A stretch of 64,000 nucleotides of DNA from Saposhnikovia divaricata (taxonomy: Eukaryota; Streptophyta; Magnoliopsida; Apiales; Apiaceae), in assembly GCA_036435485.1 (NCBI GenBank), contig CM071595.1, forward strand, positions 7,740,001 through 7,804,000, given 5' to 3'. Below are positions 1-11,957 of the stretch, piece after piece. Under the pieces are notes generated by a model. That model worked only from the letters and a program-made list of their open reading frames with translations. It did not search any database and was not told the origin of the DNA. Position 1 is the first letter of the stretch. Every line of letters begins with the position of its first letter. The position numbers were made by a program, and so were the translations under genes.

Positions 1-111
1 AAGGTCAATCACATACTGTTAAACTTTTGTTATTTACAAACGTTAAATCATTTTCAGCATGAATTTTAATGTCTTTTTTTTTTTCAAATCAATGAAGGTT
101 TCCTCCTACAG

Positions 112-3100
112 CTGCTACCGTTAGTTGTTCTCTCCTCCTCGGTATATGCAGTCTTCTTGATACTGCATTCAGGGTAAGTTATCTCTGTTCTTAATTGAAT
201 GATCAAGTGTTACCTGCCTTTAATTTGAATAAACTTCTCTTGGAGTGTCCCTAGAAAGAAGAAAAATTTAAAATAAACTGTCGCCTGAGAAGGCATCAAG
301 TTTATGTATGGTGGTCATGTTTAAAAGCAATAAAGATAAAGTTTTACACCTTGCAACTGTGTAATTTTTTCTTTGAAAAATGGAAGTTGGGCTTGTTTGT
401 GATGGAAACGGAACCAGGTCTTTCATCTGATTAGCTAGGTCCTGATGATTCCATGTTTGGCTAATTATACACATCTACATCTCTGAATTTTTTAGTTTGA
501 GATATAGGGTGCCGTGGATAATGCACTCTCAGATAGGGAATGCTATGATTTGAAAAGCTCTGATGCTCGTTATTGGACTTGTTGCAATTTATCTGTTTAC
601 CTGGCTGATATTAAATGATCATAGATACATGGCAGGCTTTGGTAAATGTTGGCGTTGATCTTGCAAAACTAGTTCCGGGTCGAGTTTCGACTGAAGTAGA
701 TGCTCGTCTCGCCTATGATACAAATAGCATTGTTAAGAAGGTACAATTCTTTTCCTAGGATCTAATTTCCCTCAATTTTTTAGTAATCAAATACCTTTTT
801 GGATATGTATTAAGCCATATTGTTCTCGATTGGATACATTCATGTCGTATTGTTCTCGATTTAGGAAGGCAATTGCTCTAGTAGTTGCTGAAATTTCTAA
901 ATGAGCTGAAGCTTCAAGGATTCCCCCCCAACCCCTGTTTTTCTGCACTACTATTTGTAATGCATTACAAATTCTGCTTTTTCGACAAGAACCCGGGTCG
1001 CATTGACACGTCATACTTATCTTGAATTTGTGATATCAAAGACACATAATATTTTACTAAATACATTTGACATATGAAGAATAAATCAGTTCCAGAGTAG
1101 ATTCAGTGTATTCTAGCGGTTACCTCTTACCTTTGATTAGATTTTGAAACCAGTAATAATGGCCATGGATGCAGTATTATTAGTTCAAAGTCGAAAACAA
1201 TGTGCTATTCTCTATGAAAAAATGCAGATACTTACGTATTCGTATCTGCCTTAATCTGCAGGTGCATGATCTGCTGAAATTATACAGTGAACTCGAAGTT
1301 CCTCGAGAGCGTTTGCTGTTTAAAATTCCTTCAACTTGGCAAGTGAGTATATGAGAAGTATGAAGTCCTAATATTTTCTTTGAAAACAAAGTATATACCT
1401 GAAAGTAGATTTTTTTCTATATCTTCCGCATTTTCTGACTTATCTTGTGCTCAAGGGAATTGAAGCATCAAGATTGTTAGAATCTGAGGGTATACGGACA
1501 CACATGACATTTGCTTACAGGTAAAAATCCTGATTACCAACTTCTGACTGTTTTATTTTAAGCTGTCCATATCTAGGTTACTTAAAGTCTGAGATATTTG
1601 CAAATTTATGTTGGTTACAATACATGTAGCTACTGAAGTTGGGTACAAGCCAAGTTATGTAATATTTTCAAATTATGCATTCCCATTTATTTAGCGTTAG
1701 AAACTAGAGTGGGATTTGAAAACAAACAAACAGAATATAAATAGATTGGACTATTGGTTCATATTTTATCTACTTTGTGAGGAGATTGGTTACTTAAACC
1801 GCTCAGGTTCTAAAGTTTATGAGCGACTTACACCTGAAACCTCTAAAAATATTACTTCCAATACTTGTCTTCATACATTCTGAAGACTTGTGATGTCAAA
1901 TTCACCCAATAAAAGGTTACAGAAAAGATAACTTTACATCTGGTGGACCTTGAAAGCAACTCCAGTTATGAGATCATATTGCAGGTTAAATTTTAGATTT
2001 CATATTGGATCACTTCCATTCTAATATAGAGAAATTCTATGGTGTTGAGGAGATTAAGCAGCACTATGCTCGTCAGATTTAAATGCTTTCTGTTCAATAG
2101 AGTTTTTCATAGGCATCTTCTTAAGTTAAATGATAAACTAGTTTGAACTTATGTTAACTAGTTAACTCTCTACATACGAGTTTTGATGAATATGCTACTG
2201 CGACCATATTTCTCAAGTCTCCACAGACAGTTGAATAGGTTAAATTTAAAATACCCTTAAGCTGATACTGGAACCCATACTACATATAATTGAGTACGTT
2301 TTATGTCAAGTTATATAATGTACTTGATGTTATTCTGTATACAGACAGTTCAATTATTTTTTCAGGTGTGATACCAAATCATTAATCATTTAATCATTGC
2401 TTCTTCAGCTTTTGTCAAGTAGCTGCTGCAGCTCAAGCTGGTGCTTCTGTTATTCAGATATTTGTTGGTCGGCTGAGGGTAAAGTTTGTACCCTGGTGAT
2501 TGTACTTTTTAATTATCAGAGCTAATGGCTATAATAATATATGCAAATTGCCAGGATTGGGCACGCAACCACAGTGGTGACCCAGAGGTAGAAGCTTCTC
2601 TTCAGAGAGGAGAAGATCCTGGATTAGCTCTGGTTAGTTTCCAGTCTGCTGCTTCTGTCATTTTGTTAAAAATCACAGTCAATTGGACAAGTATATCATT
2701 TTCCTAATGTTAGTGTAATTTTTCATGTTTGTGGATACTGCACATTGCCAATCATGTGATACAAAGAACTAATAATAACTACATGAATATGAGCTCATTG
2801 TTGTTTAAATTGAAGGTTACTAAAGCTTACAACTACATCCACAAATATGGTCATAAGTCGAAGTTGATGGCTGCAGCTATTCGGAACAAGCAGGACATTT
2901 TTAACATTTTAGGGTAATTATATAGATTTTCAAGTGCCACCAATCATTTTTAATATTTCAGACCTCCATATCAAACATCTCATATTCAACTCTATCTCCC
3001 TATATCTTGATCAGGGTCGACTATATTATCACTCCATTGAAGATATTGGAGTCTCTTAAGGAATCTGTAACTCCTCCTGATGAGAAGTACTCTTATGTGA

Positions 3101-3597
3101 AAAGGCTATCACCTCAATCAGCATCTGCCTACAATTTTAGCAAGGAAGAGGTTCGACCTTTATCCATGCTATTGTGTGTGTCTCTTATCCAATGCTTTCT
3201 GAATGCAAGTTAAGGCATTTTTGACTAAAGAATTGATTATTACATTAAGAGCAGTTATTTAGATTGAGTGCCCAGCATTCGACTTGGAGAAAAAGATTGA
3301 GCTTGGAGCATTCGTTTAACTTGCCCATTGTTTTCAAAATAGAGTAGGGGGCACGCAGAAACAGTTGCCATTTGAGTCTTAAGAATCGTTTCTGTAATTG
3401 AAATTTTTACGAAGAAATGGTATGACCTGGGTTTGACACTTTATTTTCAGCTAGTGAAGTGGGATCAGTACAATTTTGAATCAGCAATGGGGCCTGCTAG
3501 CGTGGAGCTTCTGACTGCTGGTTTGGATGGGTATGCTGATCAAGCAAAGCGGGTTGAGGAGCTTTTTGGGAAAATATGGCCTCCTCCAAATGTATAG
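112..3597 (+). CDS. Transaldolase, plastid type (3' part, ten exons)
   Basis: Transaldolase moves a three-carbon dihydroxyacetone unit between sugar phosphates in the non-oxidative pentose phosphate pathway; plant copies of this type usually act in the plastid. Ten exons can be chained in phase: 112-173, 508-594, 636-740, 1262-1342, 1456-1520, 2409-2478, 2555-2632, 2816-2913, 3015-3150, 3451-3597, all with GT-AG borders, giving about 309 residues to a TAG stop. Recognisable segments are GRVSTEVDARLAYDTN, the active-site strand LLFKIPSTWQGI (its Lys forms the Schiff base), QAGASVIQIFVGRLRDWARNHSGD split over two exons, and the C-terminal VEELFGKIWPPPNV. The N-terminal exons and transit peptide lie before the window. 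The donor of exon 508-594 (GTTTAC) is the least certain border. An AATAAA lies at 3624-3629. No break was seen in the exons, so the gene looks functional. Confidence 0.95.
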
Positions 3598-4414
3598 GCA
3601 TTCAACAGATGACAACTGACTTGAATAAAGTGAATAAGTTGCATTCAAATTTCTTTACTTTTAAGTTGAAATTTTACAGTCGAAATATTTTATCAAGTAC
3701 GATCGTTATCTTCTCCACTTTCTTTTCTTCTTTAGTAACCATGTACGATTATGAGCCTTTCTTGAAAGGTTATGCTGAGCTCAACAATGAAACAGAATAG
3801 TTTCTATTGCAGATAAAGGTTGGGTTCATGTCGAATTAGTCACACCTCATTGAGTATCAGTGAGTAACCTTGCGATATCAATTTCCAAATCTCATATTTG
3901 TACGAGACGGGGGAAATTTGAAGCACTTACGCCCAAAACAATCCGCTAAGTTATAATCTAAGAAAATGGCAAAAAAAATAATTTTTAGTGAACTTATGAC
4001 ATAGTCAAACCTTAGTTTTATAACAAATATTCATATTTAAAAGTACAAATATGCATAAGATGAAATATATATAACTGATAAGGACGAGTTTGAGGTCCTG
4101 TTGATAATAGATCACAGGTTCGATTTTCCCCTTCCCAATGTAATTTGTACCGTCCTTATGGATAATCTGGATAAAAAAAAATGGTTGAAATATATGGTTC
4201 AAAACATACAATATCATATGTAGTAATCCAAATTATGTATGCCAAATTGAGTTTGAGCTATATTTAAGGGATGTAAATCACATTAACACAAAATGTTGAA
4301 GTAGAGGAAGTTGTCTGATACGAAAATCAGGGATCTAGTAAGAAGACTCATTCTCACTGTCTCCATGACTATAGCCTATAGAATCATTCTCATTCTCTAA
4401 CAGAAGTGAGAGTG
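3598..4414. other. Intergenic: transaldolase 3' end and invertase upstream region
   Basis: This stretch holds the presumed 3' UTR of the transaldolase gene and the upstream region of the invertase gene. I see no further gene; the small reading frames here have no recognisable product. Confidence 0.6.
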
Positions 4415-4423
4415 TATAAAATA
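4415..4423 (+). promoter_or_regulatory. TATA box of the invertase gene
   Basis: TATAAAATA lies 83 bases before the invertase ATG, the right place for a plant core promoter with a 5' UTR of about 50 bases. A second TATATAAAC at about 4485 is too close to the ATG to serve. Confidence 0.6.
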
Positions 4424-4505
4424 GGCTATTTACTTAACACATAAAGTTCATGTCCTAAAAGACTTCAAAAAAAGGTGCATTTAGTATATAAACACTTAAT
4501 CTTCA

Positions 4506-7500
4506 ATGGAGGAACCAAGAGCCTCCAATTTTGATCTGCCTTACACTCGTCTACCTGACGAGGAGGCTGCTAATGAACAACCCTTCATTGATCCACCTCC
4601 TCTTCCCGAACAAAGATCTCGACAACATTTTTTGAAATTTTTTATTGTGTTACTAACTGCTTTCTTTTGTGTTGGTTTGATTTTTGCATTTTCAAAGGTA
4701 GTTGAGTTTAGATCTTCGTCATTAGGATCACCTACACATGATGAAATAGACAAAGTATTGCCACATGGAGTGGCGGAAGGAGTGTCACTCAAGTCATTTC
4801 GGTGGCCAGTATGGGAATTGAAGCTGCCTGCATTTCCTTGGTCATCGAAGATGTTGTCTTGGGAGAGAACTTCATTCCACTTTCAACCGAAGAGAAATTG
4901 GATGAATGGTATTCTTTAACTATCTTCACTTGTCTAAATTCATAATTTTAAGAAAGTACACTTACTTGTGATTGTATGTTGGACATGTGAATTGGCGCGC
5001 ATTGTTGATCTGGTAATGCATGCGAAAATAATCCTGCTTCACTTGTTGCAGATCCTAATGGTGAGTACACTGAACTCGAAATCATATCTATATGAATTTC
5101 ATCCTCATGCAACTCTTGTGACATATCTACATTTCAGCATTTCCATCTACATGCAACTCTTGTGACATCAATTATATCGTTCAGCTAATTTCGGTCCTAG
5201 CTAAGCAAGTTAACAATTATTGACTGCCTGCAATATATTCCTACTCCCTCCGTCTCATATTATTCTTCTCGTTGAATATGTCGGTACTGTTCATAACAAG
5301 AGACAAATTACTAATTTACATCTGATCTATAAAACCAAATATAGTCATGAGTGATCTTGTTGGATTCGTATTTATGAATACTTTAATACAGTGAAGTTTT
5401 TATATTGAATACTAATACGAAATTAAAGATATTAACGATCAAAAGTGTGCATTGACAAACGTGTCCAGGAGAAATGAGAAAAGTTTTTTGGGACAGAGGG
5501 AGTACCATTTTTAGTACACAGGATTCCCCTGTTTCTCTTGGTAACAAGAGGTTGAGGGTTAGAGCTATAATGGATGCGTGCAGCATTTTATCGCTACCAC
5601 ACAAAATTAAAAAATAAATAAACTGTGCCTGTAAAAATATAATGTAAAATTTGATAACAGACTCAAAGTACATGAAAATGAAGATTCCGATTGATATGCT
5701 GACTTAGATGAAGGATCCTATGTTTTTCTTATAGACAGTTACAAGATTAGTGAACTACTGCAGGTCCATTATTTTACAAGGGATGGTACCACTTGTTCTA
5801 TCAATACAATCCGGATGGTGCAGTATGGGGTAATAAAATTGTATGGGGTCATGCTGTCTCAAAGGATTTCATGCAATGGCGCCACCTTCCAGTGGCCATG
5901 TACACCGATCAGTGGTACGATGTCAACGGAGTGTGGACGGGCTCTGCCACAATCCTTCCTGATGGCCAAGTCATCATGCTATACACTGGATCAACCAATG
6001 AATCAGTGCAGGTGCAAAATCTTGCTTATCCTGCTGATCCGTCTGATCCCCTTCTTGTAGATTGGGTGAAGTACCCTAACAACCCTGTTTTATACCCACC
6101 ACCTGGTATCGGGTACAAAGACTTTCGTGATCCAACAACAGCGTGGCTGACATCTGAGGGGAAGTGGCGCATCACCATTGGATCCAAACTCAACAAAACT
6201 GGCATTTCACTAGTGTATGACACCGTGGACTTCAAGAGTTACAAACTTTTAAAAAGTTTGCTCCACGAGGTTAAAGGGACGGGTATGTGGGAGTGTGTGG
6301 ACTTTTTCCCAGTTTCTATTGATGGGACAGAGGGTCTGGATACATCGTATATGGCTGAAGGAGTAAAACATGTGGTGAAAGTTAGCCTGGATGATGATAG
6401 GTGTGATTATTATTCGCTTGGAACCTATGAACCTACAACTGCTACATGGGTTCCTGATAATCCGAATGTGGATGCTGGTATCGGTTTGAGATATGATTAT
6501 GGAATATATTATGCATCAAAGACATTTTATGATCCAAACAAGAAGAGGAGAATTTTATGGGGTTGGATAAAGGAAACCGATAGTGAAAAGAGTGATGTGA
6601 AAAAGGGCTGGGCATCTCTTCAGGTACACTATGAAATTTTCTATCCAAACTAAGTTTACATTTGTAAAATATTATTGTTATAGCAAATGGTTTGTGGCTA
6701 TACCGTCTGTTTTAGAAGTACTAATTCTGAATTTGATTCTATATAGGCCGTTCCAAGAACTATATTGTTTGATCAAAACACCGGTAGCAACTTAATTCAA
6801 TGGCCAGTTGATGAGGTCGAGGAGTTGAGATCAAACAAAAAGGTTTTCGACAAGGTGGAGATTAAAGCTGGCTCTGTTATGCCACTAGATATAGGATCAG
6901 CTGCTCAGGTATGTTTGTGTACTTAGAGCATGTACATTGCACATTAATCTTTCTTTTTTTGCTAAATCCTCCTGGACATGATTTACAGTTGGATATTAAA
7001 GCTGAATTCGAGTTGGATGAGAAGGCGATAGAGAGAGTAAATGAGCAACAAGTAGTATACAATTGTAGTGGCAGTGGTGGAGCTGCTGACAGGGGTGCAT
7101 TAGGGCCATTCGGGCTGCTGATTCTTGCTGATAATGACCTGACTGAGCTCACTCCAGTTTACTTCTACATTTCTAAAGGCCCTGATGGCAATCTCCATAC
7201 ATTGTTTTGTGCTGATCATTCAAGGTTATAATATAGATTGACGACAATTGTTCATTTCAATTTGTTTCATCTTATGATTACATGTACTATGTGATTGTAG
7301 GTCCTCTGTTGCTGGTGATGTCGATAAGGGAATATATGGCAGCACAGTTCCAGTACTCAACGGTGAAAAACTAACAGTCAGGATACTAGTAAGTATACAC
7401 AAAAATCCATCTACATTTCATCTTAAAAAAATTTAAAATTTTAAAGAAAAATATGGGAGAGAATTACCAATTATTGCCTATTTTTCACAAGTTTTTGCCC

Positions 7501-8313
7501 AAAATACTGATTTTGAAAAAAATGGCCCGAAATACCGACGGGATACGGAGAATCGTCCTCCGTGTTAGCATGATGCGGAGAATCGTCCTCCGTATTACGT
7601 AGATATGGAGCTGCGTCTTCCGTGTTATGCATGATGCGGTGGACGGTGTTCTGTTCTGTGTTAGGTGGGTGCACAGCACAGACACGGAGCATGGTCTTCC
7701 GTATCATGCATAACACGGAAGACTCAGTTTCGTATCATGCCCTGTTACGGAAGATCGTGTTCCGCAACACCCCTCATATCACGGTACACGATGTACCGTG
7801 TCCCGTCAGTAAAAAGGGCCAGCCAGTTTCCCAGATGAATATTTTGGACCTTCACCCAAAATATGGGTAGTACTTCATCATGTTAAAAAATTAGTCATAC
7901 AGAGTCGAGCATATTTCTAAATTTGAAATAAATTTCAGGTGGATCATTCAATAGTGGAAAGCTTTGCTCAGGGAGGGAGAACATGTATAACATCAAGGGT
8001 ATATCCAACAAAGGCCATTGGAGAGAAGGCCAAGTTATATCTGTTTAACAATGCCACTGAATCCAAAATTTCTGCCTCCGTCGAGACTTATCAAATGACC
8101 ATGACCACTAATGCTGCTCACACATATACTCGAACAACCCACATAATGATGTGCGTAAATTCTTATTATCTCGTACAGATAACATATGATTCTGTTGTCA
8201 TAGTAATTGTAACTATATACTTGTTAACGTCCACAGGCTTGCTTTCATCTCATTACTACTCCACTGGATCCTTACATGATCCATTAAGGTACAAAATCTC
8301 TTGCAATTTTTAA
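4506..8313 (+). CDS. Vacuolar-type acid invertase (beta-fructofuranosidase, GH32)
   Basis: Cleaves sucrose to glucose and fructose in the vacuole. Exons: 4506-4908, 5052-5060 (9-nt mini-exon), 5764-6623, 6747-6908, 6989-7224, 7301-7388, 7939 onward; phases all agree. Residues 1-41 are cytosolic with acidic and Pro-rich stretches, and 42-62 form a membrane anchor typical of vacuolar invertases. The GH32 motifs are present: NWMNDPNG (nucleophile Asp 135), WTGSAT, RDPTTAW (about 259) and WECVD (acid/base Glu about 314; Val here is typical of vacuolar rather than cell-wall enzymes). W and N in WMNDPN argue for an invertase rather than a fructosyltransferase. The beta-sandwich domain follows, to VDHSIVESFAQGGR. 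The C-terminus is odd: after LFNNATESKISAS the usual SVKIW-like end is replaced by SVETYQM and a low-similarity tail of about 70 residues to the stop at 8313. The tail may instead be spliced (GT near 8150, AG near 8238). Length is about 640 residues without the tail, 710 with it. Confidence 0.93.
5052..5060 (+). other. Invertase 9-nt mini-exon coding DPN
   Basis: ATCCTAATG flanked by AG and GTGAGT. With the G that ends exon 1 and the GT that opens exon 3 it gives D-P-N-G, the catalytic heart of GH32. This mini-exon is a known hallmark of plant acid invertase genes, and here both flanking introns are intact. Confidence 0.93.
5244..5502. mobile_element. Stowaway MITE in invertase intron 2
   Basis: Begins CTCCCTCCGTCTCA and ends TGGGACAGAGGGAG, near-perfect inverted repeats of the Stowaway (Tc1/mariner) family, with TA on both sides (5242-5243 and 5503-5504). 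It is 259 bp with no coding capacity and sits wholly inside the intron, so splicing is probably unaffected. Confidence 0.9.
7450..7870. repeat. Palindrome-rich repeat element in invertase intron 6
   Basis: The intron carries an insertion-like block whose ends are loosely inverted: GCCCGAAATACCGACGGGATACGG near the left matches, reversed, the GTGTCCCGTCAGTAAAAAGGGCC zone on the right. Between them are repeated short hairpin words such as CGGAGAATCGTCCTCCGT and CGGAAGAC/GTCTTCCG. It is GC-richer than the surrounding intron. A second element of the same design but different palindrome sequence lies at 13151-13953. No protein is encoded; open frames here are by-products. Confidence 0.6.
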
Positions 8314-9269
8314 ACATTTCTATGATCGAATTAAGCCTTTCATCAGACGATGGTTCCAGTTAAGGGTATATAGATAATGTAATCGATTATTTCTCTGAAT
8401 ATTTCTTCGTTTTCTATGTAATGTGTAGGTACAAATATGGAGTTATGTCTTGCTTGTTGCAGACGTGCCATTTTGACACAGATGTTGTACAGCCAACTTC
8501 TGCTAAAGAGTAAAGGTTGATCAAGCATTCAAATTGTTACATTCTATTGCTATCATGAGAGTCTTGCATTGGAGACGAGACGAGTTGAGTCATTTATTTG
8601 ATATTACGATTATTTAGAATAATTTTTTTTATTGCATCCTCGTTGCAGCTCATTCCTACTTTCTAAGCAGGCGAATACATGTAGCACATAATATATAAGA
8701 AAGTAGCTTAACTGACATCCCAAACAGGCACTAAAAAAAAGTTGTTATATTCAAACTGCTCATATTTCAAGGGAATCAAGTATAAGATTATATCAATTAA
8801 GTTAAAACTCGTTATATCTGGATAAATTTTAGTAATTTTTTTGGTTCAAATTATATTCTGAAGGGGTCAATTGTAAATATGTGAAGATCATTAAAAAGAA
8901 AAATAAAGTTTTGTTTGGAATTGTTCTTAAAAATTGTTGTACCGTTGGAAAAAGTGTTATAAAAAGTTGAGGTCTATTAGGTAATATTTTTGATTGTACA
9001 TGTTTTGATGTAAAAATGTAATAAAAATAATATTTTTGATTAGATTTGATGTTGAAACCAATAACAGCTTCCCATAAAAGCTAAAAAACAGTTTTTTTTC
9101 AAAAGTATGAGGGAGAACTAGCTTTTAGGCCAAAAGCAATTTCCATACTTTTAAATTTTACCAAACACTTTTCAATTCTTTTTCGGAAAAAAGTTATTGC
9201 TGTGTGCAACACCAGTGACAAACATACCCTAACTTACATGTACAAAAAAATTATGTGCTAATCATAATC
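8314..9269. other. Intergenic after invertase
   Basis: Holds the invertase 3' UTR and AT-rich sequence. Possible alternative last exons of the invertase lie at about 8239-8288 and 8462-8513. A CCAAACACTTTT-type MITE relic may lie near 9060-9190. No gene was seen. Confidence 0.5.
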
Positions 9270-9787
9270 TATATGTACAAAATTGGCTTTTTACGTCGGT
9301 TAAATATGTCTTATACGTTGGTAAAATGACGACGTATAGAGGGACGACGTACAAAATTACGAGTCTTTTACGTCGGTTAAAAAGGCGACATATAAAGTCT
9401 AAATATACGTCGGTTGAAAAAGCTGACGTATACTGTAGAAGAAAGGCGACGTATAATGTACAAAAAGGCGACGTATAAAGTCTATATATAAGTCGCCAAA
9501 AATCCGACGTATATTGTTGAAAAATCCGACGTGTAATGTCGAAGAAAGGCGACATATATTGTCCAAAAAGGCGACGTATATTGTCCACAAAAATTTTAAA
9601 AAAAAAAATATTTTCTTTTATTTTTGTATACAAAAATTCTTATTTTTCACCAAATAACAATTAAACAATCAAAAACCAAAATTTGTACAACCAAAATCTT
9701 GCAATAATAGAAATTTCTCAACTTTCAGATTCAATCACAATACAATGTTTACACATTTTTGATATAATGAGTGTGATTGTACAAGTA

Positions 9788-10512
9788 TTATAACTGATCA
9801 GTTACTGCAGCGGCCACATCCTCCTCCAGATAATGATCAAAGTCCCAATTAAATTTTGCAATAAGATCAAGCTGTTTCCGAAAGTCTTCCACTGTTGTGG
9901 AATATCTTGCTACCAAATCAACGAATTGGGGAGAAACAGATCGCTGGCCTTCTTCAATAATATTTAGAAGCCTTTGACTCAAATCCCAGATTTGTCCAAC
10001 AAGACCATAACTCTGCTTCATTTCCGAAAAACCTAAAAAATTGTATCTTCACATTATATTCTATATACTTGGTAAATAAATTGTACTTCTCAGTAATAAA
10101 CAAAAACTTTAGCTAAGATGATCCATCACTAACCTTCATCCAGTAGGCTAGACAGACTTTCAGATAAAGCCATAAAATTTTTAGTGAAGTATGTTAAAAA
10201 CTAAGACTCGTCAGCTTCAATGATTTTTCTGCCAGAAGAGAAGTCAGATTGTGCCAATGAATTAGGGTCGACTACTTGTGATTGTGGAGTGTCAGCCGTT
10301 GCTTCTAACTTCTTTTCTTCTGAATCTGCACCATTTACTTTGGTCTTGATTGAATCGATTTGCCCAGACACAATGCCAACATCCTGTTTTATCTCGTTTG
10401 GAGTAACTGCTGCACTCAACCCAGCACCTCGAAATTGAAGAATCCATGTATCAAATCCTTGGCTGGACATATAACATGCAAATGAGGACTGGAACCAGTT
10501 CATATTTTTCAA
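9788..10512 (-). pseudogene. Captured alpha/beta-hydrolase gene fragment
   Basis: Two minus-strand exon pieces. The upstream one (10201-10512) reads SSFACYMSSQGFDTWILQFRGAGLS; the downstream one (9788-10021) reads LVGQIWDLSQRL, EEGQRSVSPQ, DFRKQLDLIAKFNWDFDHYLEEDV. These are diagnostic stretches of a plant alpha/beta-hydrolase family of unknown substrate. The fragment stops just before the region that should hold the GHSMGG nucleophile elbow, so no catalytic serine is present and it cannot be an active enzyme. It sits inside a CACTA element and is best read as a transduplicated pseudogene. Confidence 0.8.
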
Positions 10513-10720
10513 TAAAAGCCTTTAGAATACATGCACAAGATTAAAATAGTTTCTTCCACAATATATCCAATTATAATACAAGATTAATATTGTTTCTTCA
10601 ATTATTTATTGAACACAATATCTACAACCTAAAATTCTTCCACAATATATCCAATTATAACATTCTAATTCAATACTAATAATCATTTGCAAACATACAC
10701 ACATTCTTGCATTTCTAATA

Positions 10721-10721
10721 T

Positions 10722-10795
<74 letters not shown>

Positions 10796-10825
10796 CACAC
10801 ATTCTTGCAACCTATTCAATTCAAA

Positions 10826-10868
<43 letters not shown>

Positions 10869-10873
10869 TACTA

Positions 10874-10904
<31 letters not shown>

Positions 10905-10908
10905 TCTT
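10721..10908. repeat. Compound CT/AC microsatellite
   Basis: Alternating (CT)n and (AC)n tracts occur in three blocks (about 10721-10800, 10826-10862, 10885-10907), separated by related spacers containing ATTCTTGCA/ACTTGCATACTATTCAA. The spacers repeat with the tracts, so the block may have grown by duplication of a larger unit. Confidence 0.9.
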
Positions 10909-10916
10909 ACACATAC

Positions 10917-11015
10917 CTCCCTTTGTTGTTCAAAAATAAATTTCCCCGTCAAATCCCGCAAAACATCCAACATATCATTGAATGCAACTTTTCCATTACC
11001 ATCCAAATCATAAAC
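10917..11015 (-). pseudogene. Captured calcineurin-B-like EF-hand exon
   Basis: A single 33-codon exon with an AG acceptor (11017-11016) and GT donor (10916-10915). It translates to VYDLDGNGKVAFNDMLDVLR followed by DLTGKFIFEQQRE. DLDGNGKVAFND is an EF-hand calcium loop (Asp, Asp, Asn at positions 1, 3, 5), and the following DLTG..QRE is typical of plant calcineurin subunit-B-like proteins. Only this exon of the parent gene is recognisable here. It lies in the same strand sense as the hydrolase pieces, within CACTA element 1. Confidence 0.82.
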
Positions 11016-11564
11016 CTTGAAAATGAATACAAATCAAATATGAAAAAATCAAAGAAATTACGACAAGGACACAAAGACATCTCAACTTGAGAAAACATAG
11101 CACAAGGACACATTACTACTGAGCAAGTGATTGGTCAGCGTTTATTTCAGTATCGGCTGGTTACCAAACTATCAATCGTTTGGTGATAATGGGTTGAAGG
11201 ATAATATGCAACCCAAAGAAATTCAATGCAGACTCTTACTCAAAGAACAAGGACATGTATCATTTTGAATTTAGAGAACTTACCAGTATCAATGTCAACT
11301 CCAAGGATGCTTCGGCAACAAAACTTTTTGGCTGCAGATAGGAGATTTTGCAAGCATGAGTCAACAGATTAACACTATTTAACTGCAATGTAAAAGTCAA
11401 CAGATTTTAACAAAGAGTAATCACATACATGTAAAAATACAGACTATGCTCAGAAACCAATTAGAAACATAGCAGAAGATTAATACTAAAAATTTCAATG
11501 CGCGTTGAGAGATACATATACATAAAGTCATCAATCACAAACTACAAACATATATTACCTGACC

Positions 11565-11620
11565 CCTGTTTTGGAGTTAGACACATGCCACGGGTATGAA
11601 TTCATCCACTGTATCCCGAA
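11565..11620 (-). pseudogene. Possible second alpha/beta-hydrolase piece
   Basis: The minus strand reads TVDEFIPVAC before a stop, resembling the region upstream of the captured hydrolase segment (typically ADELHYVPV). It is short and uncertain. Its order on the minus strand, before 10512, fits the same parent gene. Confidence 0.3.
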
Positions 11621-11855
11621 ATTACAAAATATTAAGATTCTTAGGACATGAATCCGGATTTGATCTGCTTTGTTTACAAAGATGGATTTTATTATATAAA
11701 AATAGGAGATTTATATAGAGAGAGTTGAGAGTATAGTACATGAGAAGTAATTGGTTTATCGAATTGAAGTTGAAATGGGGTGAGTCTTTCAGTTTTGTCG
11801 GTCTCTATTGTAGTCAGCTACTGTGTGATTCTCTTTGGAGAGAGAGAGAGATTAG

Positions 11856-11957
11856 ACAAACCGCATTCTTCGTGCCGGTGACTTGATCCTTGAGTCTCAT
11901 CTGCTTCTCTTCATTCAACAGCTTCTTTATTTTCGGTTCCAATCCACCCACGCCTTC
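11856..11957 (-). pseudogene. Captured exon of unknown origin
   Basis: Behind an AG acceptor (11959-11958) the minus strand is open for about 34 codons: EGVGGLEPKIKKLLNEEKQ then MRLKDQVTGTKNAVC. It is Lys/Glu-rich and helix-like. I do not recognise the family. Its exon-like border and place inside CACTA element 1 suggest another captured host exon. Confidence 0.4.

Noticed and set aside
9262..9633. Minus-strand frame of 123 codons at the left end of CACTA element 1
   Set aside because: Translation of repeated subterminal words (repeated YTSPF/NIRRIF), not a protein.
10687..11013. Open frame reading SLSLSHTHTH
   Set aside because: Pure translation of the CT/AC microsatellite, antisense to the EF-hand exon.
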